From Flavobacteriales bacterium (GTDB taxonomy: Bacteria > Bacteroidota > Bacteroidia > Flavobacteriales_D > Sanyastnellaceae), in assembly GCA_027488435.1 (NCBI GenBank), contig JAIYBR010000256.1, positions 1 to 43,087 on the forward strand: DNA of 43,087 nt. The letters are read 5' to 3'. Position numbers and translations under genes: made by a program. Shown here piece after piece: positions 17,027 to 25,149 of this stretch. The number at the start of each line of letters is the position of its first letter. Position 1 is the stretch's first letter. The notes below the pieces were generated by a model. That model saw nothing but the letters and a program-made list of their open reading frames with translations, was not told the origin of the DNA and did no database searches.

Positions 17027-18676
17027 ATGAAGCTCATTCTTCTCCTTCTTATCCTCTTCGCTAGTGTATGTCTGGACGCGCAAGTGCAAGAGTTCAAGGA
17101 CCAATACCCAAACGGCAAAACGCGCAGTGAAGGAAACTATGTGAATGGTTTCGAAGAGGGTTTGTGGAAATACTACTATGAAACTGGAGCGCTGCAAGAA
17201 GAATCCAACTACAAAAAAGGAAAATTGAATGGAAGCGTGAAGCGTTTTCACATCAATGGTCAACTAATGGTAGATGGATACTTCAGGATGAATGAGCAAG
17301 ACAGTATTCAGCGCACCTATTCTGCGGAGGGCAGGCTCGTCGAAGAAGGATATTTCGCAAAAGGCAAAAAAACAGGGAAGTGGAATTACTTCTTTCCAAC
17401 AGGCGACACCCTCATGGTTGAAGAGTTTCAAAATGGCGAAGAGCTTCTGTGGGTGTATTGCGATGCCAACCAATTGCGCACGGTTTCAGCAGGCAATGGC
17501 ATCATGGAAGAAAAGATCGATAATGGCAAAACGCTACGCAGCTCTTCCTACAAAAATGGTCGACTCGATGGGCCCTATCTTGAAAACTACAACGGAAGCT
17601 CACCGCGCATTCGAGGCAACTACAAGGAGGGAAAAGAAGATGGCAAATGGGAAGAACTATATCCGTCGGGCAACATCAAGCGGCTCTCACATTTCACTTT
17701 AGGTGTATTAAACGGACCATTCGCAGAAAACTATTCCAACGGTAAACCTTCAGTGCAAGGTCAGTACAACAATGGAAAAAAAACCGGACACTGGATTTGG
17801 CATATGGAAAACGGAGCGAAAGACATGGAGGGTGATTTCGACAATGACTTGCAGCAAGGAGAATGGACGTTCTATTTTGGGAATGGCGAACGAGAGTATT
17901 GGGGCACCTACGACAAGGGAAAAATGAATGGTTTCTGGCAGTGGCAATACTGGGGTGGAACAAAATGGAAACAAGGCAACATGGTCAACGATAAAAAACA
18001 CGGCTTCTGGAAATACTGGTACGAAAGCACCAAGCCACTAATGGAAGGGAATTTCAACCACGACCTAGAAGAAGGCGAATGGAAATCATGGTATGAGAAC
18101 GGCTACGTTCAAGACATTGGAAATTACAAGCACGGACAAATGAACGGACACTGGACGGGCAATCATCCAAACGGAGTGAAGAGTTATGAAGGCGATTGGA
18201 GCATTGTGAAAAGCAAAGATGAATTTGCGCAGACAATGAGCGACCTGTATAAAATCAAAACTGACACAGTACCCAATATCAAATCGGGCGATGTCAAGAA
18301 AGGAAAATGGACTTACTGGAATGACAAGGGCGGTATTGAAAAAATCGAAACCTACGGCGCCAATGGTTCATTGAACGGGCCCTATGAATCGTATAACCTG
18401 GGACGACTCGATAGCAAGGGTAGCTACAAGAACGGGAAACCTCATGGCAAGTGGTCCTACTTCCATCCACATGGGGCTCCCATGCGCGACTGCACTTACA
18501 AGGAAGGAAAATTAAACGGTAAGAGTGTAATTTACGACGCGCGCGGTCGGGTGCTCGAAGAGTCGAATTACGTGAACAACAAACTACACGGCACCTACAT
18601 CAGTTACGACGAAAAGACGGGCAAAGAGAAAATTCGCATTAAATACGAGAATGGTAAAGCAACTTCAGAGAATTAA
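17027..18676 (+). CDS. Secreted MORN / YwqK-type repeat protein
   Basis: Signal peptide MKLILLLLILFASVCLDAQ; many repeats of type YPNGKTRSEGNYVNGFEEGLWKYYYETG / YSNGKPSVQGQYNNGKKTGHWIWH. Confidence 0.85.
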   Translation: MKLILLLLILFASVCLDAQVQEFKDQYPNGKTRSEGNYVNGFEEGLWKYYYETGALQEESNYKKGKLNGSVKRFHINGQLMVDGYFRMNEQDSIQRTYSAEGRLVEEGYFAKGKKTGKWNYFFPTGDTLMVEEFQNGEELLWVYCDANQLRTVSAGNGIMEEKIDNGKTLRSSSYKNGRLDGPYLENYNGSSPRIRGNYKEGKEDGKWEELYPSGNIKRLSHFTLGVLNGPFAENYSNGKPSVQGQYNNGKKTGHWIWHMENGAKDMEGDFDNDLQQGEWTFYFGNGEREYWGTYDKGKMNGFWQWQYWGGTKWKQGNMVNDKKHGFWKYWYESTKPLMEGNFNHDLEEGEWKSWYENGYVQDIGNYKHGQMNGHWTGNHPNGVKSYEGDWSIVKSKDEFAQTMSDLYKIKTDTVPNIKSGDVKKGKWTYWNDKGGIEKIETYGANGSLNGPYESYNLGRLDSKGSYKNGKPHGKWSYFHPHGAPMRDCTYKEGKLNGKSVIYDARGRVLEESNYVNNKLHGTYISYDEKTGKEKIRIKYENGKATSEN

Positions 18677-18702
18677 TAGTTCAGAGAATTCGTCTACCTG
18701 CT

Positions 18703-18972
18703 TTACTCTCTTTCATCACGACTCTTGATGATAATAAATACAAGAGCTGAAACTGGAAAAAACAAAATAAGTAATGCAGTTCTAATCCACTTTGTTTGGG
18801 GAGGAAGGGTTTCGTTCTTCCAATAAATATAAATAAAAAGACCCGCAGTGAAATAAATACACAACAAAGCCGGCCATTTGAACCAATGATTCATCTGGCT
18901 TATTATCTCAAAGCTTACTGCAGCAATATTTGCAGCATAGCAGGCTAGGTACTTTTTTAGGGTTGGGCTCAA
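18703..18972 (-). CDS. Small hypothetical membrane protein
   Basis: 89 aa with hydrophobic stretches ALLCIYFTAGLFIYIYW and TALLILFFPVSALVFIII; no family recognised. Confidence 0.5.
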   Translation of the reverse strand: MSPTLKKYLACYAANIAAVSFEIISQMNHWFKWPALLCIYFTAGLFIYIYWKNETLPPQTKWIRTALLILFFPVSALVFIIIKSRDERE

Positions 18973-18987
18973 ACTGTTTCCGAATAA

Positions 18988-20274
18988 TTAATTCATTATC
19001 CCCTCTATCTCTTCTACTTCAATCGCAAACTTATCGAACATATCGATATTTCCATTCTTCGTGATCACGATATTGTTTTCAATGCGAATACCCAAACTCT
19101 CTTCTCGGATGTAAATACCGGGTTCAACGGTGAACACATTTCCTTCTACTATCGGCTGCGTCCAATCTCCCACATCATGAACATCCAGACCCAAAAAGTG
19201 TGATGTGCCGTGCATGAAGTACTTCTTGTATGCGGGCCATTCCGGATTCTGATTCTTCACATCATCCATCGAGATGAGCTTCAGATCTACTAATTCCTTC
19301 GTCATCAACTCTCCCACTTGCTTGTGATATTCGTGCATGAGAACACCCGGCTTCAATAAAGCCTTTGCACCCTTCATCACATTAAGAACAGAATTGTAGA
19401 CATCCTTCTGACGATTGGAGAACCTCCCATTCACCGGAATGCAACGCGTCATATCAGCATTGTAGTTTCCGTATTCCGCTCCTACATCCATGAGCAACAA
19501 ATCGCCGTCTTTACAGGGCTTGTCATTGTCGATATAGTGCAACACACATGCGCTAAAACCGCTGGCAATGATGGGCGTGTAAGCAAATCCGCGTGAGCCT
19601 TTCGATAAGAACTCGTGCATGTATTCTGCCTCGATTTCATACTCCATCACACCGGGCTTCACCATTTTCATGACGCGCTCGAAACCTCCGCGAGTAATGT
19701 CGATGGCGCGCTGCAGCTGGTCGATTTCTTCTTTTTCCTTCACCGCACGCAAGCGATGCATGATGGGCGCGCTGCGCTCTATACGATAGTGCGGATAGTG
19801 TTCGCGAACCCACTTAGAGAAGCGCGCTTCACGTGTTTCCACTTCTACCACGGCGCGAGTATGCTCATTGTTATTGAGATAAATACACGAAGCTTCTGCG
19901 AGTATTGTTTTGAAGACTCGCTCAAACTCGCTCAACCAATAGACCGTCTTAATGCCTGTTTGCGCGCGTGCTTGTTCTTTCGTGAGCTTAGCCCCTTCCC
20001 AAATAGCAATCGTTTCGCTCGTTTCTTTCAGGAAAAGAACTTCTCTGTGATGTGCGTGATAGGAGTCGGGGAACAACAACAATCTGCTTTCCTCCTGATC
20101 TACTCCGCTCAAGTAAAAAATGTCTGTTGCTTGCTTGAACGCAAAGTGACCATCCGCACTGGTTGGATAAATATCGTTGCTGCAGAAAACAGCAACACCA
20201 CCTTTTTGCATGTGCGATGCAAACCGTTTGCGGGCGCCTGTATAAAGCTCGGCTGAAAGTTGTTGGTAGCGCAT
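18988..20274 (-). CDS. pepP: Xaa-Pro aminopeptidase (M24B metallopeptidase)
   Basis: AMP_N domain start; LLLMDVGAEYGNYNADMTRCIPVNG, HGTSHFLGLDVHDVGD, FTVEPGIYI, GIRIENNIVI. Confidence 0.93.
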   Translation of the reverse strand: MRYQQLSAELYTGARKRFASHMQKGGVAVFCSNDIYPTSADGHFAFKQATDIFYLSGVDQEESRLLLFPDSYHAHHREVLFLKETSETIAIWEGAKLTKEQARAQTGIKTVYWLSEFERVFKTILAEASCIYLNNNEHTRAVVEVETREARFSKWVREHYPHYRIERSAPIMHRLRAVKEKEEIDQLQRAIDITRGGFERVMKMVKPGVMEYEIEAEYMHEFLSKGSRGFAYTPIIASGFSACVLHYIDNDKPCKDGDLLLMDVGAEYGNYNADMTRCIPVNGRFSNRQKDVYNSVLNVMKGAKALLKPGVLMHEYHKQVGELMTKELVDLKLISMDDVKNQNPEWPAYKKYFMHGTSHFLGLDVHDVGDWTQPIVEGNVFTVEPGIYIREESLGIRIENNIVITKNGNIDMFDKFAIEVEEIEGIMN

Positions 20275-20278
20275 TCGT

Positions 20279-21334
20279 TTAGTCGTTGAGTAAAAACCAC
20301 TTCATTACTTCGTCTTCACCAATATCGCGCGAGGCTTTCTTGCCAATTACGGCGTGAATGTCTTTCGGTGAAATGCCGCTGGCGGGGCGCTTCCAGGTGA
20401 GGTCGCTCATCTCGACCGTTTTACCGGCGGGAATATTTTTAGCGGCAACCAAACTTCTGCGTGCATTGGCGCGAGCCGGAGCTTCGCTTTCAAGCGCCTT
20501 CATTTCGAATGTGCCCAGCAATTCAAACGTGCGATACATGCGCTTCTGGAAATGCTTCAGGTCTTCCTTGTCCATCGCATGATAGTGGTCGTTGCCGGGA
20601 AGCGTCTTGTCGTGCGTGAAGTGCTTCTCCAACACAGCAGCACCAAGCAAGGTTGCCACTTCGAGTGTGTGCATATCCTTTGGCAACGTATGGTCGCTAT
20701 AACCAGGAACAGCATCAGGGAATAAGCGAATCATGTCCTTGATCATGCCCAGGTTTGCATTCTCATCCATCGTTGGGTAGTTGAGCACGCAATGCATCAG
20801 ACACAACTTGTTGCCATGCTTCTCGATGGTTTCGACGGCTTGCATCACTTCCCATTTGTAGGCAGCGCCTGTAGATAGAATGATTGGCTTACCGAATGAA
20901 CATTGGTATTCGATGAATGGAAGGTTCGTCAAGTCGCTGCTGCTGATTTTGAAAACCGGCATGAGATCATTCAAGAACGTAGCGCTCTCCACATCGAAGG
21001 GCGTACTCATGAATTCAATGCCTGCCGTTTCACAATAGCGTGCAAGTTCTTCGTATTCCTTCTTCCAGAATTTATCGTATTTCTTGAAAAGCTCAAACTG
21101 TGAGCGTGTTGGCTCCTTGGTTATATCCCAATAGTAGGGAGAGTCTTTACTGGCAATCGTTTCAGCCTTGTAGGTTTGAAACTTGATGGCATGAGCACCG
21201 CCTTCCGCAGCCTCATCGATAAGGCGCTTAGCAAGCTCCATTGAACCTTCATGATTCACTCCCGCCTCGGCAATCACATACGGATTGTGCAACACGCGGG
21301 GGTTGTAGTTGTTGAGGAAAGATACTAGTTTCAT
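20279..21334 (-). CDS. NeuB-family nonulosonic acid synthase (N-acetylneuraminate-type) with C-terminal SAF domain
   Basis: PYVIAEAGVNHEGSMELAKRLIDEAAEGGAHAIKFQTYKAETI; ISSSDLTNLPFI; LSTGAA; PGYSDHT; EKHFTHDKTLPGNDH; C-terminal SLVAAKNIPAGKTVEMSDLTWKRPASGI. Confidence 0.9.
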   Translation of the reverse strand: MKLVSFLNNYNPRVLHNPYVIAEAGVNHEGSMELAKRLIDEAAEGGAHAIKFQTYKAETIASKDSPYYWDITKEPTRSQFELFKKYDKFWKKEYEELARYCETAGIEFMSTPFDVESATFLNDLMPVFKISSSDLTNLPFIEYQCSFGKPIILSTGAAYKWEVMQAVETIEKHGNKLCLMHCVLNYPTMDENANLGMIKDMIRLFPDAVPGYSDHTLPKDMHTLEVATLLGAAVLEKHFTHDKTLPGNDHYHAMDKEDLKHFQKRMYRTFELLGTFEMKALESEAPARANARRSLVAAKNIPAGKTVEMSDLTWKRPASGISPKDIHAVIGKKASRDIGEDEVMKWFLLND

Positions 21335-21373
21335 GCGCCTAAAATAATAAGGAATGGGCGGATTGCGTTGCTT

Positions 21374-21991
21374 TTACCCACCACCATCCATGCAAGCGCA
21401 AGGAGGCGACATGATGATTTTACATTTCGGAAGCCCCTCTTTCAATCGCTGCTGTGTTTCTCTGCTCATGGCGTTATTCAAGAGATCGAACACCTTCAGT
21501 CGATTCAATCGTGTCAAGCTTTCGGGGTAAGTGGTTATTGGATTATCCCACAGTGCAAGAGTTTCCAACTGACTAAGCTCGTCGATTTCATAGGGTATTA
21601 CCTCGATAATATTGTCGGCGAAATCAACCACAATAAGGTTGGTTAACAGAAAAAGACTAGGAGGAAGAATGGCAATTTCATTGTGCTGACATTGCAGTCG
21701 CTGTAGCTTCGGAAGTAGAGCAAAGCTGTCGGGTAATTCCATGATTCTGCATTTATTCAGCTTCAAGTCCTGAAGGTTAGTCAATTGAAAAATCTCAGGT
21801 GGGAAGTCGTATAGTTGTTGTCGAGACAGATCGAGTCTTAAAACCTGCTCGCGATTCTCCAGCGCGCTTTTCAAGCTGGTATAAACGCGTGCAGTGTCGA
21901 GGTTGCTCCACGGAATCGTTTGAGCATTCACTGCGGTATACGATAGCACGCAAAACGCGAGAAAAAACCCTATTACTGCTTGCTTAACCAT
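21374..21991 (-). CDS. Secreted leucine-rich repeat protein
   Basis: Signal peptide; LRRs LSRQQLYDFPPEIFQLTNLQDLKLNKCRIMELPDSFALLPKLQRLQCQHNEIAILPPSLFLLTNL. Confidence 0.85.
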   Translation of the reverse strand: MVKQAVIGFFLAFCVLSYTAVNAQTIPWSNLDTARVYTSLKSALENREQVLRLDLSRQQLYDFPPEIFQLTNLQDLKLNKCRIMELPDSFALLPKLQRLQCQHNEIAILPPSLFLLTNLIVVDFADNIIEVIPYEIDELSQLETLALWDNPITTYPESLTRLNRLKVFDLLNNAMSRETQQRLKEGLPKCKIIMSPPCACMDGGG

Positions 21992-22908
21992 TCTTTCGCT
22001 ATTCTACAATCTTCTGTTATTGCCGAGCGCAGAGCCTCGACAGATTCAAAATTTTTCTCTTCGCGAAGTCGATGTAAAAATTCAACTTTCATCGGTTGAT
22101 CATACAATTCTCCACTAAAATCAAACAAATGAGTTTCAATTCTAGTATTACCGCTATTGTCAACGGTGGGACGAACACCAATATTGGTAACTGCATCAAA
22201 AACACCGTTGGCAGATGTTGTGCGTGTCACATAAACTCCGCTTGCGGGAATCAACTTGTGTTCAAAAGCAACGTGGAGGTTAGCCGTGGGAAACCCAATC
22301 GTTCGCCCTAATTGTCGGTGTTTATAGACTATTCCTTCAACACTATAAGGACGACCCAGAAAAGAGGTTGCTTCTGAAACATGACCCGCTTGTAATGCTG
22401 CGCGAATTTTAGTTGAGCTTATTTCAATGCTGTCAATTTCGAATGCGGGCAGTTCATGCACGTGAAATCCGAATACATCAGCAAGCTCCAAAAGCGTGTT
22501 AAAGTCGCCTTCGCGATTGCGGCCGAAACGGTGGTCATGGCCAACAACAACCGTATGGGCATTGATTCCCTTCACCAAAAAATCGCGAACGTACTCGAAC
22601 GCGGACAGCCTAGATAGTTCGGATGAAAACGGATAGACTACTAAATGATTGAGCCCTGCAGCCTGCAACTCGCGGGCCTTTTCTTCGGGAGACGATAAAA
22701 GTGCGACTCGATGATCATCTGGATAAAGCACCATGCGAGGGTGCGGGTAGAATGACAACAACACCGTTTCACCATTCAACTGAGCGGCAATTTCCGATAT
22801 TTTCTTGAGCAGCTTTCGGTGCCCTGTATGCACGCCGTCGAACGTACCAATGGTCACTACGGCATTACGAAAAACCGGAAGAGAAGAAAAGTCGTGGTGT
22901 ACTTGCAC
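21973..22908 (-). CDS. ribF: Bifunctional riboflavin kinase / FAD synthetase
   Basis: VTIGTFDGVHTGHRKLLKKI; VVGHDHRFGRNREGDF; ISSTKIRAAL; GIVYKHRQLGRTIGFPTANL; GVYV; start revised to GTG 22908 because a TTG start at 22947 would lie inside a terminator hairpin and upstream of a -7 element. Confidence 0.92.
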   Translation of the reverse strand: MQVHHDFSSLPVFRNAVVTIGTFDGVHTGHRKLLKKISEIAAQLNGETVLLSFYPHPRMVLYPDDHRVALLSSPEEKARELQAAGLNHLVVYPFSSELSRLSAFEYVRDFLVKGINAHTVVVGHDHRFGRNREGDFNTLLELADVFGFHVHELPAFEIDSIEISSTKIRAALQAGHVSEATSFLGRPYSVEGIVYKHRQLGRTIGFPTANLHVAFEHKLIPASGVYVTRTTSANGVFDAVTNIGVRPTVDNSGNTRIETHLFDFSGELYDQPMKVEFLHRLREEKNFESVEALRSAITEDCRIAKEWLSKQ

Positions 22909-22913
22909 AAAGA

Positions 22914-22921
22914 CAAAGTTA
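22914..22921 (-). promoter_or_regulatory. Candidate -7 element TAACTTTG for ribF
   Basis: Perfect TAnnTTTG; 5 nt gap to proposed GTG start. Confidence 0.5.
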
Positions 22922-22945
22922 GCAGAAGCTGTTTCTTTGAAAAAC

Positions 22946-22975
22946 AAAAAGACCCCCCGAAGAGAGTCTTTTTGT
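22946..22975 (-). terminator. Candidate Rho-independent terminator after T9SS gene, before ribF
   Basis: CAAAAAGAC...GTCTTTTTG inverted repeat. Confidence 0.75.
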
Positions 22976-22991
22976 TGTTATGAAATCACAA

Positions 22992-25004
22992 CTAGCGTGT
23001 CACATTAAACTGGCGGCTGAACATACGTTCGCCATCCATAACCAGGTTGAAAATATAGTTACCACCTGCGTAGTCACTCACGTTCAAATCAAAGGAGTTG
23101 GTTCCCTTTGAATGCAAGCCAATATTATCGAAAGTTACCAGACGACCTTGAATATCGCGCACTTCGTAAGCTATATACGCTGCTGCAGGCAAGTTGAACT
23201 TCACTTGCGCACTCGTTGAAACAGGGTTAGGTCCAATTACGAAATCTTGCACAAAAGCATTTTCTTCTTCAGTGCTCAACGCATCATTCATGACTAATCG
23301 AATAGCGGGCGACTCATCTGTTAGGAAGCCAATACCAAAAAACCATAAGAAGTCTCCTGTTGTACTCTCGGCCCAGTAACCCGTGCTAAAATCAGAGTCA
23401 ACCTCATCAATCGACTTCACAGCTAGCTCCTGCGTGGTTTCGGCATCGGTTTGAATACCTGCGAAATACGTAGTGCCCTCCATCAATTCTACCGTTTCCT
23501 CAAAAGGCAAAAACACAGGGAATTGCTGAATATTTCCGGTAGGAACATACCACGGCTGAACCTCAAATTCGGCGTAGCCAAATATTTCACCGTCGGAAAG
23601 GTTGTAGTCGGTATTGCGAGCGATTAATTGAATGTTGATGGGGCAAAAATCATCGGTTGAATTATCGAATCGAACGCTCAAACCTCCGGCAATTGAACCC
23701 GGATTAAAGCATGTCAGGTAGCTTCCATAGCCGGTTGGTGGAAACGGATCAGCAGCTGTTCCTGTGCCGGTGTACGGAGTCATTTGGTTGTTGATAAGGG
23801 TTGGATCGTCGTGACCGTATTCACCGTTGTCTACCAGGAATTTCTTAGACAATACATTGTCTGTCGGTGTTTCATCCGCAGCTCCATAGCTTATTATGGT
23901 TCGGACATAATACGTTCCGGCCTCGGAGGGTGCCCACTCCGTTGAAATAAACAACGTATCGAGTGCGTCACCCGGCGTTGGGCTTTCGGCGTTGCTGTAA
24001 ATGGTAATATTTTCAGAGACAGAAGCCAATACAATTGTTTGAGTTGCATCGAGTACTTCTGCCGTAATCGTGGCGTCCTGAGTGTTCACGCCAAGGTTTT
24101 CGTAGATGGTTCCGATTACCAATCCGCCCATCGAAGGGTCGATGGCTTGCTCGAGTGCCAGGCATCGATATTCATAGTCGGCCAGAATATTGCCGCTAGT
24201 CACTTGCACCACACGCACATCATTTTGAACGGGGTTTTCGTATGCACGAATATCATCGATTCCCCAGAAATAGTGTGAGTGAGTTGAATTGCCGTTGGGC
24301 TGCCAGCCGAATCGAATAATTACATAGCCTTGACCTGCAGCGACTGCAGAAATATCGACAGAAGATACGAGCGGGTTTGCCGAAGCGTCGTTTGCGCCAC
24401 CCGTAAATTCAGGGGCCGCATCAAAGACTGCCCAGGTCAATCCACCGTCATTACTAACCTCCAAAACAAAAGGCTTTTCATCGGCGCAGCAATAACGGAA
24501 CGTCTGCTGAAATTCCAAAATAACGCTTGGACAAGCGCTAAAATCGATGGGAGAGGAAATGAGGTAACCACTCAATTCTTCGGCCGGGTTGGTGGCCGAA
24601 ATCTCACCGCCTTGATACAAATCGGCATCAAAGATTACCCACCCGTTGGCAGCTGTGGTCGAAGCAAGCGGAACTGCATTCGTAGAATAAAATCCGCCCG
24701 GACTATTTGCGTCGGCCATCATCCAAATGGAATTGCCGCCAATATCTTCAATGGTCCATAGGCCATTTGATCCTTGTCCGTCGAGGCCATTGCTGAAATC
24801 TTCGGTATATACATTTCGGTTTGCACTTACGTTGTTCGACAGCACTGATTGAGAACCATCAAATAGAGATCTTTCTATTTCTTCGGCTGTAGCAGCTCGA
24901 GGCTTCTCGGCAGGAACGGGACGAGCAGCGCTAGTGACCTTCGACTGAGTAAACGCAACTGTAGTGAATAGCGAAAGCACTACCAGTGTAAAAAATTTTT
25001 TCAT
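22992..25004 (-). CDS. Secreted protein with choice-of-anchor-type domain and T9SS type A C-terminal sorting domain
   Basis: Signal peptide MKKFFTLVVLSLFTTVAFTQ (ATG 25004); VYTEDFSNGLDGQGSNGLWTIEDIGGNSIW...; C-term FVIGPNPVSTSAQVKFNLPAAAYIAYEVRDIQGRLV...YIFNLVMDGERMFSRQFNVTR. Confidence 0.85.
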   Translation of the reverse strand: MKKFFTLVVLSLFTTVAFTQSKVTSAARPVPAEKPRAATAEEIERSLFDGSQSVLSNNVSANRNVYTEDFSNGLDGQGSNGLWTIEDIGGNSIWMMADANSPGGFYSTNAVPLASTTAANGWVIFDADLYQGGEISATNPAEELSGYLISSPIDFSACPSVILEFQQTFRYCCADEKPFVLEVSNDGGLTWAVFDAAPEFTGGANDASANPLVSSVDISAVAAGQGYVIIRFGWQPNGNSTHSHYFWGIDDIRAYENPVQNDVRVVQVTSGNILADYEYRCLALEQAIDPSMGGLVIGTIYENLGVNTQDATITAEVLDATQTIVLASVSENITIYSNAESPTPGDALDTLFISTEWAPSEAGTYYVRTIISYGAADETPTDNVLSKKFLVDNGEYGHDDPTLINNQMTPYTGTGTAADPFPPTGYGSYLTCFNPGSIAGGLSVRFDNSTDDFCPINIQLIARNTDYNLSDGEIFGYAEFEVQPWYVPTGNIQQFPVFLPFEETVELMEGTTYFAGIQTDAETTQELAVKSIDEVDSDFSTGYWAESTTGDFLWFFGIGFLTDESPAIRLVMNDALSTEEENAFVQDFVIGPNPVSTSAQVKFNLPAAAYIAYEVRDIQGRLVTFDNIGLHSKGTNSFDLNVSDYAGGNYIFNLVMDGERMFSRQFNVTR

Positions 25005-25102
25005 GAATAATTGGATTGGTTTAACGTGGTGAATGTACAAAAGTCTTCTCATAAACATACAATGCTGCAACCTGTTACCCTCCCATAACAAGTTGCGCCA
25101 AC

Positions 25103-25131
25103 AAAAAAGCCGCCCCAATCGGAGCGGCTTT
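25103..25131 (-). terminator. Rho-independent terminator downstream of the 25150-26994 gene
   Basis: AAAAAAGCCGCCCC AATC GGAGCGGCTTT hairpin, T run on minus strand. Confidence 0.8.
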
Positions 25132-25149
25132 CTATACGATTTAAATCTC

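Noticed and set aside
18663-18690. Direct repeat TTCAGAGAATT ... TTCAGAGAATT at the end of the MORN gene
   Set aside because: Short 11-bp repeat overlapping a stop codon; could easily be chance and has no further structure.
19615-20256. 213-aa plus-strand ORF
   Set aside because: Antisense to the Xaa-Pro aminopeptidase gene; composition not protein-like.
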